This document shows positions 33,518-40,710 of a stretch of DNA of 64,000 bases, piece by piece. A program made the position numbers and the translations under genes. This stretch comes from DASPFV01 sp035620975. Lineage in GTDB: Bacteria; Acidobacteriota; Vicinamibacteria; Vicinamibacterales; 2-12-FULL-66-21. Each line of letters begins with the position of its first letter. Position 1 is the first letter of the stretch. The notes beneath the pieces are model-generated. The model was not told the origin of the DNA. It saw only the letters and a list, made by a program, of their open reading frames with translations, and did not search any database. Location: assembly GCA_035620975.1 (NCBI GenBank), contig DASPFV010000028.1, forward strand, positions 30,950 through 94,949. The letters are read 5' to 3'.

Positions 33518-35559
33518 GAATCGTCCTGCCGTGGCTGTCCGAGCTCGTGCCGATCTCCGGGTCCCCTGACGAGGTCGCCCGGGAGCTCGGGTTGCGGGGG
33601 CTCGAGGTGGCCTCGGTCGAGAACGGGCGGCTGCCGGTCATCGATTTCGAGATTACGGCGAACCGGCCGGACTGTCTGAGCCATCTCGGGATCGCTCGCG
33701 AGGCGTCGGCGATCTGGGCCCTCCCGCTCACGCTGCCGGCGACGATGCCCGTGGCCGGGGGACCGCCCGAGCCGCTCGACGTGCGCCTCGAGGACGCGTC
33801 GCTGTGCCCGCGCTACTGCGTGCAGGTCTTCGAGGTGCGCATCGGGCCCTCCCCGGCGTGGCTGACCGCTCGACTGGAGGCGGCCGGCGTCCGCCCCATC
33901 AACAACATCGTCGACGTCACCAACTACGTGATGCTCGAGATCGGCCAGCCGATGCATGCGTTCGACCTCGAGCGCCTCGCCGGGCCGGCGCTGGTCATCC
34001 GCCGCGCACGTGAGGGAGAACGCCTGGTCACGCTCGACGGCGTCGAACGCGCGCTGGATTCCGAGATGCTCGTGATTGGCGACGCGGAGCGGGCCAGCGC
34101 GCTGGGCGGCGTGATGGGCGGGCGCGATTCGGAAATCGGCGCCGGTACGCGGCGCATCGCGCTCGAAAGCGCGTACTTCCGGCCCACGTCGGTCCGGCGC
34201 ACGAGCAAGCGCCTCGGCCTGAAGACCGAGGCGGCCATCCGGTTCGAGCGCGGCGGCGACATCGAAACCCCGCCCGTTGGCATCGCGCGGGCAGCCGTGC
34301 TGTTCGAGCGGCTCGGCGCCGGCCGACCCCTGGGAGCGCTGATCGACCGCTATCCAGCGCCCCGCACGCCGACGACCGTGCGCCTGCGGGCCGCGAGAAT
34401 CGCACGCCTGCTCGGGCACGAGGTGCCGGCGAGGGACGTGGCCCGCATCCTGGAGCCGCTCGGCTTCGTCGTGCAGGCCGACGCCGACGCGGATGGTCCC
34501 GCCTGGCTCGTCACCGTGCCCTCCTTCCGCGTAGACGTCACGCGCGAGGCGGACCTCATCGAGGAAGTCGGGCGACACTATGGTTTCGATCGTCTCCCGG
34601 TCACGTTTCCTGCCCTGAGCGAGCCGCAGCCGCCGCCCTCACCGTCGCTCACGCGGGACCGCCTGCTGCGGCGCGTGCTGACGGCGGCGGGCTTCTCCGA
34701 GTCGGTCACGTTCGCCTTCATCGAGCGGCAGGCTGCACAGCCGTTCTGCGAGCCGGGCACCGACCCGGCCGCGATCGCGAACCCGCTGTCGGAGAAGTTC
34801 GCGGTCCTTCGGCCGTCGCTGCTGCCGGGGCTCCTCGATTCGTGCGTGCACAACCGCCGCCGCGAGCGGCGCGACGTCCGCCTGTTCGAAACGGGCAGCC
34901 GCTTCACCGCCGAGGGCGAGGGACGGGCGGCCGCGTTCGTCTGGTGCGGCGCCACGGTCGCGCCACACTGGTCGATGCCCGCACGGGAGGTCGACTTCTT
35001 CGACGCGAAGGGCGTCGTCCAGTTGCTCGGCCGTGCGCTGGGCGTGGATCTGGACTTCGCGCCGGCGGAGCGGCCGTACCTCGCCTGGGGGCGGGCGGCC
35101 GAGATCGCCGCGACGACGGATGGCGATCGGCGTGTGATCGGGGCCGTCGGCCAGATCGCGCCGGCCGTCGCGGAGGCTCGAGGGTTTCCCGCCGCGGAGG
35201 AGCTCTACGCTGCCGAGCTCGACGTCACGGCCCTCGGCGCCGCCACCCGCGGGGATCGGACGGTCGACGCGCTGCCGCGCTACCCTTCCATCGTTCGCGA
35301 CGTGTCGGTTCTCGTCGACGAAGCCTTGCCTGCTGGCACCGTTCGTGGCACGATCCGGGCTGCGGCGCCGCCGACGCTGATCTCGATCGTCGAGTTCGAC
35401 CGCTATCAGGGCCCGGGCGTCCGGGAGGGGCAGATCAGCCTCTCGGTGCGTCTCACGTTCCGCGCGCCCGATCGCACGCTCACCGACGAGGAAGCCGACG
35501 CGGCCACTACCGCCATTGTCGAGGCGCTGCGGGCCGCCCATGGCGCCGAGCGCCGGTAA
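33514..35559 (+). CDS. pheT: phenylalanyl-tRNA synthetase beta subunit lacking the EMAPII-like domain
   Basis: A 681-residue PheT. The B1 start (WLSELVPISGSPDEVARELGLRGLEVA) passes directly to VIDFEITANRPDCLSHLGIAREA, without the roughly 105-residue tRNA-binding OB-fold that most bacterial PheT carry between these segments; that explains the short length. B3/B4 (INNIVDVTNYVMLEIGQPMHAFD), B5 (about 290-370), the catalytic-like core (VTREADLIEEVGRHYGFDRL) and the C-terminal B8 anticodon domain (RYPSIVRDVSVLVDEALP) are intact. GTG start overlaps pheS. Confidence 0.96.
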   Translation: MRIVLPWLSELVPISGSPDEVARELGLRGLEVASVENGRLPVIDFEITANRPDCLSHLGIAREASAIWALPLTLPATMPVAGGPPEPLDVRLEDASLCPRYCVQVFEVRIGPSPAWLTARLEAAGVRPINNIVDVTNYVMLEIGQPMHAFDLERLAGPALVIRRAREGERLVTLDGVERALDSEMLVIGDAERASALGGVMGGRDSEIGAGTRRIALESAYFRPTSVRRTSKRLGLKTEAAIRFERGGDIETPPVGIARAAVLFERLGAGRPLGALIDRYPAPRTPTTVRLRAARIARLLGHEVPARDVARILEPLGFVVQADADADGPAWLVTVPSFRVDVTREADLIEEVGRHYGFDRLPVTFPALSEPQPPPSPSLTRDRLLRRVLTAAGFSESVTFAFIERQAAQPFCEPGTDPAAIANPLSEKFAVLRPSLLPGLLDSCVHNRRRERRDVRLFETGSRFTAEGEGRAAAFVWCGATVAPHWSMPAREVDFFDAKGVVQLLGRALGVDLDFAPAERPYLAWGRAAEIAATTDGDRRVIGAVGQIAPAVAEARGFPAAEELYAAELDVTALGAATRGDRTVDALPRYPSIVRDVSVLVDEALPAGTVRGTIRAAAPPTLISIVEFDRYQGPGVREGQISLSVRLTFRAPDRTLTDEEADAATTAIVEALRAAHGAERR

Positions 35560-35589
35560 CAACCTTTCTGCTGTCGTCTGGAGAACATC

Positions 35590-35868
35590 TTGGCCAAAGT
35601 TGCCACGCGATCGGTCGACCTCGAAGCGATCGATCGTCTCGAAGAGAAACTGAAGCTGCTGGTGGGCATGGTCGAGCGGCTCCGCACCGAGGGTGCGCGG
35701 CTGTCGGACGAGAACGCCCGGCTGGTGCGCGACGTCGAAGCCGCTCGAGCCCGGCTCGCCGATGCCGAGGGCACTGCGTCGGAAATCACCGCGCTCCGCG
35801 ACGAGCGCGATCAGATCCGGACACGCGTCAACGACATGCTCCAGCAGATCGAGAGCCTCAAGTTGTGA
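35590..35868 (+). CDS. zapB: ZapB-like cell division coiled-coil protein
   Basis: A 92-residue protein that is almost wholly coiled-coil (about 10-90): heptads such as LEEKLKLLVGMVERLRTEGARL and a C-terminal RTRVNDMLQQIESLKL. Its place between pheT and zapA, its length and the DML-x-x-IE end match ZapB-like proteins that link ZapA and FtsZ at the division site. The start is a TTG, 30 nt after pheT. Sequence similarity among such coiled-coils is weak, so the name rests on context as much as on sequence. Confidence 0.78.
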   Translation: MAKVATRSVDLEAIDRLEEKLKLLVGMVERLRTEGARLSDENARLVRDVEAARARLADAEGTASEITALRDERDQIRTRVNDMLQQIESLKL

Positions 35869-35944
35869 ACGCCGGATCCCGCGGTGCCCGCCGTCGGCCC
35901 GGCCGCGCTCCACGGCCAGCCTGGAGGCCCGCCGTGGCGGGCGG

Positions 35945-36277
35945 ATGGAAGCCACGAGCGTGAGCGAAACCCCCAGCCGCGTCGTGCACGTCGAGATCCA
36001 CGGACAGCGCTACTCCGTCCGCAGCAGCCTGGACGCGACCTATGTGACGGAGCTGGCGGCGTTCGTGGACGAGAAGATGCGGCTGGCGGCCCGCGAGTCG
36101 CCCGCCGGCGACACCCTCAAGACGGCGGTGCTGGCGGCCATCAACATCGCCGACGAGTATTTCCGCGCCTGTGACGAGGTCCGCGAGCGCCAGCGCGGGC
36201 TGGCGGACCGGGCCGGCGAACTGGAGCGCCTGCTGGACCTGGTGCTCGCCCCCGCCGACGACCAGGTGGCCGGATAA
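35945..36277 (+). CDS. zapA: cell division protein ZapA
   Basis: A 110-residue FtsZ-bundling factor. The globular domain shows VHVEIHGQRYSVRSSLDATYVTELA, followed by FVDEKMRLAAR and TAVLAAINIADEYFRA; a C-terminal coiled-coil (about 70-105) serves for dimerisation. ATG 35945 gives a short N-terminus consistent with the family. The order pheT-zapB-zapA, then 6S RNA and rny, is a widely conserved arrangement. Confidence 0.92.
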   Translation: MEATSVSETPSRVVHVEIHGQRYSVRSSLDATYVTELAAFVDEKMRLAARESPAGDTLKTAVLAAINIADEYFRACDEVRERQRGLADRAGELERLLDLVLAPADDQVAG

Positions 36278-36573
36278 CGGCCAGATTTCCCCTCGCCCGA
36301 CACAGTCGCCGTGGCATTCCCGAATGTGCTATTTCCGTGTTTGTCCGTGTTTGTCCGTGTTCTTCCGTGGCCCGCCGCCCTGGTATTCCCGAAGTCCGTG
36401 TTTTCCGGTGTTTCTCCGTGGCCGCGTGAGTACTCCCGAATTTTCCGTGTTTTTCCGTGTTCTTCCGTGTTCTTCCGTGGCCGCATTGCGGCTCCGGTGG
36501 ACCGTGCTCGTCCGTGGCCGTGTCTTTCCCGCGCGACTGCGTCGCGACTGCGTTAAGATCAGTGGCGGGTTTC
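36278..36573. other. repeat-filled intergenic region after zapA
   Basis: No coding signal was seen. Most of it is the TCCGTG repeat array (36311-36480). The last part is the putative 6S RNA promoter, with a TAAGAT -10-like box at 36554-36559. Confidence 0.6.
36311..36480. repeat. TCCGTG-type tandem repeats
   Basis: Many copies of a 10-base unit (TTTGTCCGTG, TTCTTCCGTG, TTTTTCCGTG). They are arranged as about three larger blocks, each opening with ATTCCCGAA or ACTCCCGAA and closing with TTCCGTGG. Related units in the opposite orientation lie at 44374-44478. Confidence 0.85.
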
Positions 36574-36758
36574 GAGTTCCCTGCTTTGCGCGTGATGGTT
36601 CGGAGGCTCGTTTGAGCCAACGTTTCACCATAAGAGAATCGCGACGCCGCGTGGTGTGCATGCCTCTGCAAGAGGAAGCCTGAAGCGCGGCTTGTGCAGC
36701 GGTTCCACCTGCTTTACGCAGGTTCATCCGACCTCCCCACACGGCAAAGCGGGGGCCC
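36574..36758 (+). ncRNA. ssrS: probable 6S RNA
   Basis: About 185 bases between zapA and rny, the usual site of ssrS. The ends can pair: the 5' segment CCCTGCTTTGC matches 3' GCAAAGCGGGG. Next is GATGGT...ACCAT pairing. Near the 3' side is a small hairpin ACCTGC-TTTA-CGCAGGT, seen in 6S RNAs of other phyla. A central open region would mimic an open promoter to sequester sigma70-RNA polymerase. The ends are approximate, and the assignment rests on structure, size and context rather than a covariance search. Confidence 0.72.
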
Positions 36759-36847
36759 TTCCTCTCTCACAGCGATCAGGCCAGGACGTCGGGACCGGCA
36801 CTTCCCGAGCCTTGATCCCGATTCGTTCATTAAGGACGGGGACGCCC

Positions 36848-38422
36848 ATGGCTCAACCGGCCCTCTTGCTGTTGAACGCCCTGGTCACGGGCGCCGTCAG
36901 CGGCGGCATTCTCCTGTACTGGATCCTGGTCCGGAGGCGCATGGCGGAGGCGCTGCTCGCCCGGGCCCGCGCCGAAGCCGAGCGGCTGATGCGGCAGGCC
37001 GAGCGGGAGGCCGAGTCCCTCCGCAAGGAGGCCACCCTCGAGGCCCGTGAAAAGGCTCATGCGCTCGCGGCGGAGGCCCAGCGGCAGGTTCACGAGCGCC
37101 GGCAGGAGATCGTCTCGCTGGAGCAGGCCCTCGCGGACAAGACGCGCGCGCTCGCCGACCGGCTGTCGGCCACCGACCAGCTCGAACGTGACCTCCGCGG
37201 GCGCGAGCGGTCGCTCGCCCAGCGGGAGGAGTCCGCCACCGCCGCCCTCGCGCGGCTCGAGCAGCTCGCCACCGAGCGCCGGCGCGAACTGCAGCGGGTG
37301 GCCGGCCTCACGGCCGACGAAGCGCGCGACCTCCTCCTCAAGCAGATCGAGGCCGATGCGCGGCGCGACGCCGCCAACCTCGTCAAGCGGCTGGAAGCCG
37401 AGGCGCGGGAGACCGCATCCGCCCGCGCCCGCCAGATCATCACCGACGCCATCCAGCGCAGCGCCGCCGAGCACGCGATCGAGACGACCGTCTCGGTCGT
37501 CGACCTGCCCAGCGACGACCTGAAGGGGCGGATCATCGGCCGCGAGGGCCGCAACATCCGCGCTCTGGAGACTGCCACCGGCGTCGAGTTGATCGTCGAT
37601 GACACGCCCGGCGCGATCATCCTGTCGAGCTTCGATCCGTTCCGACGCGAGGTCGCCCGTCAGGCGATCGAGCGCCTCATCGCCGATGGCCGCATCCACC
37701 CGGCGCGCATCGAAGAGGTCGTTGAGAAGGTCAAGGCGGAAATGGAGGACACCGTCCGCAAGGAAGGCGAGGCCGCCGCCTTCGAGCTTGGCCTGTACGA
37801 TCTCCACCCCGAGGTGCTGCGGCTCATGGGTCGGCTCAAGTTCCGCACCAGCTACGGCCAGAACGTGCTGAACCACTCGCGAGAAGTGGCCTTCCTCGCC
37901 GGCATCATGGCCCGCGAGATCGGCCTGAACGGCCACGTCGCGGCACGTGCGGCATTCCTCCACGATATCGGCAAGGCGATCGACCGCGACCTGCAGGGTA
38001 CGCACCTGGAGCTCGGCCTCGAGTTCCTCCGGAAGCACGGCGAGAGCGAGCCCGTGCTGCAGGCGGTCGCCGCCCACCACATGGACATCGACTGGCCGTC
38101 GCTCGAGGCCATGATCGTGCAGGCCGCCGACGCGATCTCAGCCGCCCGACCCGGCGCGCGGCGCGACATCCTGGAGTCGTACGTCAAGCGCCTCGAGAAG
38201 CTGGAGGGGATCGCCGACTCCTTTGCCGGCGTCTCGAAGGCCTTCGCCCTCCAGGCCGGCCGCGAGATCCGCATCGTCGTCGAAAGCGACCGGGTCTCGG
38301 ACGAGGAAACGGTCTGGCTCTCGAAAGACATCGCCCGCCGGATCGAGAACGAGCTGGAGTACCCCGGACAGATCAAGGTGACCGTGATCAGGGAGACCCG
38401 GGCCGTTGAGTACGCCCGGTAG
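36848..38422 (+). CDS. rny: ribonuclease Y
   Basis: A 524-residue membrane-anchored endoribonuclease that starts mRNA decay. Order: N-terminal membrane helix (about 4-26), long charged coiled-coil (about 30-190), KH domain (about 213-275, VVDLPSDDLKGRIIGREGRNIRALE, GVELIVDDTPGAI), and HD domain (NVLNHSREVAFLAGIMA, AFLHDIGKAIDRD, VAAHHMDIDW) with the C-terminal DARSAR-like SAARPGARRDILESYVKRL. A GGACGGGGAC ribosome site precedes the ATG. It overlaps thiL by 17 nt. A YmdB-type partner is at 16683. Confidence 0.98.
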   Translation: MAQPALLLLNALVTGAVSGGILLYWILVRRRMAEALLARARAEAERLMRQAEREAESLRKEATLEAREKAHALAAEAQRQVHERRQEIVSLEQALADKTRALADRLSATDQLERDLRGRERSLAQREESATAALARLEQLATERRRELQRVAGLTADEARDLLLKQIEADARRDAANLVKRLEAEARETASARARQIITDAIQRSAAEHAIETTVSVVDLPSDDLKGRIIGREGRNIRALETATGVELIVDDTPGAIILSSFDPFRREVARQAIERLIADGRIHPARIEEVVEKVKAEMEDTVRKEGEAAAFELGLYDLHPEVLRLMGRLKFRTSYGQNVLNHSREVAFLAGIMAREIGLNGHVAARAAFLHDIGKAIDRDLQGTHLELGLEFLRKHGESEPVLQAVAAHHMDIDWPSLEAMIVQAADAISAARPGARRDILESYVKRLEKLEGIADSFAGVSKAFALQAGREIRIVVESDRVSDEETVWLSKDIARRIENELEYPGQIKVTVIRETRAVEYAR

Positions 38423-39446
38423 CGCGCCCCGGACCCCAGTCTCAGCCCTCGGGGAACGCGGCCTCATCGATCGGATTCGCGACCGGCTGCCCACACCCGC
38501 CGCCGGCGTCCTCGTGGGGATCGGCGACGATGCGGCCGTGTTCGAGCCGGAGCGGGGCGCGCTGCAGATCCTGACCACGGACGCCCTCGTGGAGGGCATC
38601 CACTTCGACCGCCGGTTCTCGAGCCCCGCCGACATCGGCTACAAGGCGCTGGCCGTCAATGCCAGCGACGTGGCCGCCATGGGCGGCAGGCCGACCCACG
38701 CGCTGGTTTCCCTCATGCTGCCGGACAATCTGCCGGTCTGCGATGTCGACGGCCTCATCGACGGCCTGGCCGAGCTCGCGCGGGTCGCCCGGGTGAGCGT
38801 CATCGGCGGAAACGTGACTCGCTCCCCCGGTCCGCTGGTAGTCGACGTGACGCTCGCAGGGACGGTCCGCCGGCGGCGAGTCCTCACCCGCAGCGGCGGC
38901 CGGCCGGGCCAGGCGTTGTACGTGACCGGAGCGCTGGGCGCGGGGTCCGCTGGCCTGGGCTGGCTGCAGGCGCACGCCAGCGACCCGTCCGACGTGCCTG
39001 ACGACGCAGAGCTGGCCGAGTGCGTGAGGCGGTACCGGCGGCCCGTGCCGCGTGGACGGGTGGGCGGAATCCTGGGCGGAACGCGGGCCGCAGCCGTCTG
39101 CATGGATCTCAGCGACGGCCTGGGGGACGCCGTTCGTCAGGTGGCGGAGCGCAGCGGGACCGGGGCCCGGCTCGAGACGGCTCGTCTGCCCGTGGCCGCC
39201 GGGGCGCGCCGCTGGTTCGAGTCCAGGGGGCTCGATCCCGTGGTCGCCGCCGTCTCGGGCGGTGACGACTACGAGCTGCTCTTTGCCGTGGATGGGCGCC
39301 GCCGCGGGCGCCTCCGGACGGTGCTGCAGCAGGCGCGCGGCGTGCCGGTGACTCGAATCGGCGAACTCACAGCCGACCCGGGGCTGTACCTCGTGAGACC
39401 CGACGGCGGGACGGTGGATCTGCCGCGCGGCTTCGCGCACTTCTGA
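38406..39446 (+). CDS. thiL: thiamine-monophosphate kinase
   Basis: A 346-residue ThiL that phosphorylates thiamine monophosphate to the pyrophosphate cofactor. Motifs: ALGERGLIDRIRDRL, VLVGIGDDAAVFEP, TDALVEGIHFDRRFSSPADIGYKALAVNASDVAAMGG, VIGGNVTRS, MDLSDGLGDAVRQVAERSGTGARLE and VSGGDDYELLFAV, all of the PurM/ThiL fold. TTG is the start, overlapping the rny 3' end; a later start would remove the family's N-terminal helix. No TPP riboswitch precedes it. Confidence 0.95.
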   Translation: MSTPGSAPRTPVSALGERGLIDRIRDRLPTPAAGVLVGIGDDAAVFEPERGALQILTTDALVEGIHFDRRFSSPADIGYKALAVNASDVAAMGGRPTHALVSLMLPDNLPVCDVDGLIDGLAELARVARVSVIGGNVTRSPGPLVVDVTLAGTVRRRRVLTRSGGRPGQALYVTGALGAGSAGLGWLQAHASDPSDVPDDAELAECVRRYRRPVPRGRVGGILGGTRAAAVCMDLSDGLGDAVRQVAERSGTGARLETARLPVAAGARRWFESRGLDPVVAAVSGGDDYELLFAVDGRRRGRLRTVLQQARGVPVTRIGELTADPGLYLVRPDGGTVDLPRGFAHF

Positions 39447-39454
39447 ACCGGGGG

Positions 39455-39949
39455 ATGAAGCGATTTCCCCGCATCCGGCGGTTCCTGGAGGCGCTGCTCC
39501 ACACCCACGACACGCCGCACCGGACGGCGGCGGCATTCGCGCTGGGCGTGTTCTTCGGGTTTTCCCCCTTCCTGGGCCTGCACACCGTTCTCGGCCTGGT
39601 CTGCGCCTTCCTCCTGAATCTGAACCGGATTGCCGTGGTTCTGGGGGTCTATTCCAATCTCCCCTGGATTCTCCCCGCGTACTACACGGTGGCGACCGTC
39701 GCGGGCGCGGCGCTCCTCGGGGTCGAGGTTCCCACCGGGCTGGTCGAGGGCCTCCTGCGCGCGCTGATGAGCGCCTCGTGGTCGACGGCCTGGAACCGGG
39801 TCAGGAGCCTCACGCCGCTGGTCGAGGCCTTCCTCCTCGGCTCGACGCTGGGGGCCGTGGTGCTCGCAGGGTGCGCCTATTACGTGTCGCTCGGTATGAT
39901 CGTCGCGCACCGCCGCCTTCAGGCCCACAAACGCCTCGCGAATCCCTGA
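39455..39949 (+). CDS. DUF2062 membrane protein
   Basis: A 164-residue protein with three membrane segments (about 27-50, 60-100, 128-150). The DUF2062 signature is present: HRTAAAFALGVFFGFSPFLGLHT, then LNLNRIAVVLGVYSNLPWILPAYY. Its function is unknown; family members often sit beside glycosyltransferases or phosphatases of the envelope. It follows thiL by 8 nt and ends the rny-thiL series, with a small hairpin ATACCCG/CGGGTAT at 39971-39987 after it. Confidence 0.88.
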   Translation: MKRFPRIRRFLEALLHTHDTPHRTAAAFALGVFFGFSPFLGLHTVLGLVCAFLLNLNRIAVVLGVYSNLPWILPAYYTVATVAGAALLGVEVPTGLVEGLLRALMSASWSTAWNRVRSLTPLVEAFLLGSTLGAVVLAGCAYYVSLGMIVAHRRLQAHKRLANP

Positions 39950-39970
39950 ATTCCCTGCAGAAGTCAAGCG

Positions 39971-39987
39971 ATACCCGGCCCGGGTAT
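39971..39987. terminator. short hairpin after the rny-thiL-DUF2062 series
   Basis: ATACCCG pairs with CGGGTAT across three bases, 22 bases after the stop. There is no T-run; termination is a guess from position. Confidence 0.35.
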
Positions 39988-40002
39988 AGCCCCACGGCGG
40001 TT

Positions 40003-40032
40003 TTGACGGCGCCCCCTGCCGCCCGGTATAGT
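40003..40032 (+). promoter_or_regulatory. sigma70-type promoter for the 3D-domain gene
   Basis: TTGACG (40003-40008) and TATAGT (40027-40032) are spaced by 18 bases, about 26 bases before the ATG. Confidence 0.7.
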
Positions 40033-40058
40033 GGAGGCACCCCAGCCGGGATCCGGCC

Positions 40059-40613
40059 ATGTTTCTTTCGCGTTCGAGCGGACGGAAGATCGTCGCGACC
40101 GCGCTGGCGGCGGTCGGGTTGGCCCTCCTGCACGAGGTCACGGCCCTGGACTCCCGTTTTGCAGCCAGGCAGGCAGACATGTGGCCGGCCTCAGTGCGTC
40201 CGGGCCCCGGCTCCCGCCTCGGCTTCTCCGCCACGGCTTACTGCAAGGGAACGACGACCGCCTCCGGCGTGAACGTCCGGACCGGAATTGCGGCCTCCGA
40301 CCCCGATCTGCTCCCGGTCGGCTCGGTGGTCCAGATAGAGAAGCTGGGGGACAAGTACGACGGCGTCTATACCGTCATGGACACGGGGCCCAAGGTGCAG
40401 GGCCGGCACCTGGACCTGTACATGTGGAGCTGCCACGAAGCGCTGCGGTTCGGCCGCCGGTCCGCACAGGTGAGCGTGCTCCGTCTCGGCTGGAACCCCC
40501 GGGACAGCAAGCCGGGCCTGATCGACCGCCTTTTCCGGCAGCCGGAAGTCCGCGCCGGCCCGCTGCCCTCCCGGCCGATCCTGCAGGCCGCCCCGGTCGA
40601 GATTCCGCAGTAA
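40059..40613 (+). CDS. exported 3D-domain protein
   Basis: A 184-residue protein with a signal/anchor (about 8-28) and a 3D domain (about 54-150). FSATAYCKGTTTASGVNVRTGIAA is followed by DPDLLPVGSVVQIE and, carrying the namesake aspartates, YTVMDTGPKVQGRHLDLYM and HEALRFGRRSAQVSVLRLG. 3D domains share the double-psi barrel of MltA-type transglycosylases and occur in cell-wall proteins such as YuiC and YabE, so a murein role is likely. The C-terminus is Pro-rich. It has its own promoter. Confidence 0.87.
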   Translation: MFLSRSSGRKIVATALAAVGLALLHEVTALDSRFAARQADMWPASVRPGPGSRLGFSATAYCKGTTTASGVNVRTGIAASDPDLLPVGSVVQIEKLGDKYDGVYTVMDTGPKVQGRHLDLYMWSCHEALRFGRRSAQVSVLRLGWNPRDSKPGLIDRLFRQPEVRAGPLPSRPILQAAPVEIPQ

Positions 40614-40648
40614 GTCCTGCCGTTCGGAATTTAACGTTACGCACAGAG

Positions 40649-40674
40649 GGCGGCGAGGCACCCGCCGGCAAGGC
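40649..40674. repeat. dispersed GC palindromic motif, copy 2
   Basis: GGCGGCGAGGCACCCGCC followed by GGCAAGGC, nearly the same as 16615-16641. It lies between the convergent 3D-domain and ABC transporter genes. Confidence 0.55.
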
Positions 40675-40710
40675 GCCGAGGGAGAAGTCAGGACGAGCTC
40701 CAGGCTTCTG

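Noticed and set aside
38406..38460. TPP riboswitch before thiL
   Set aside because: thiL overlaps rny, leaving no leader, and no CTGAGA-type core was seen.
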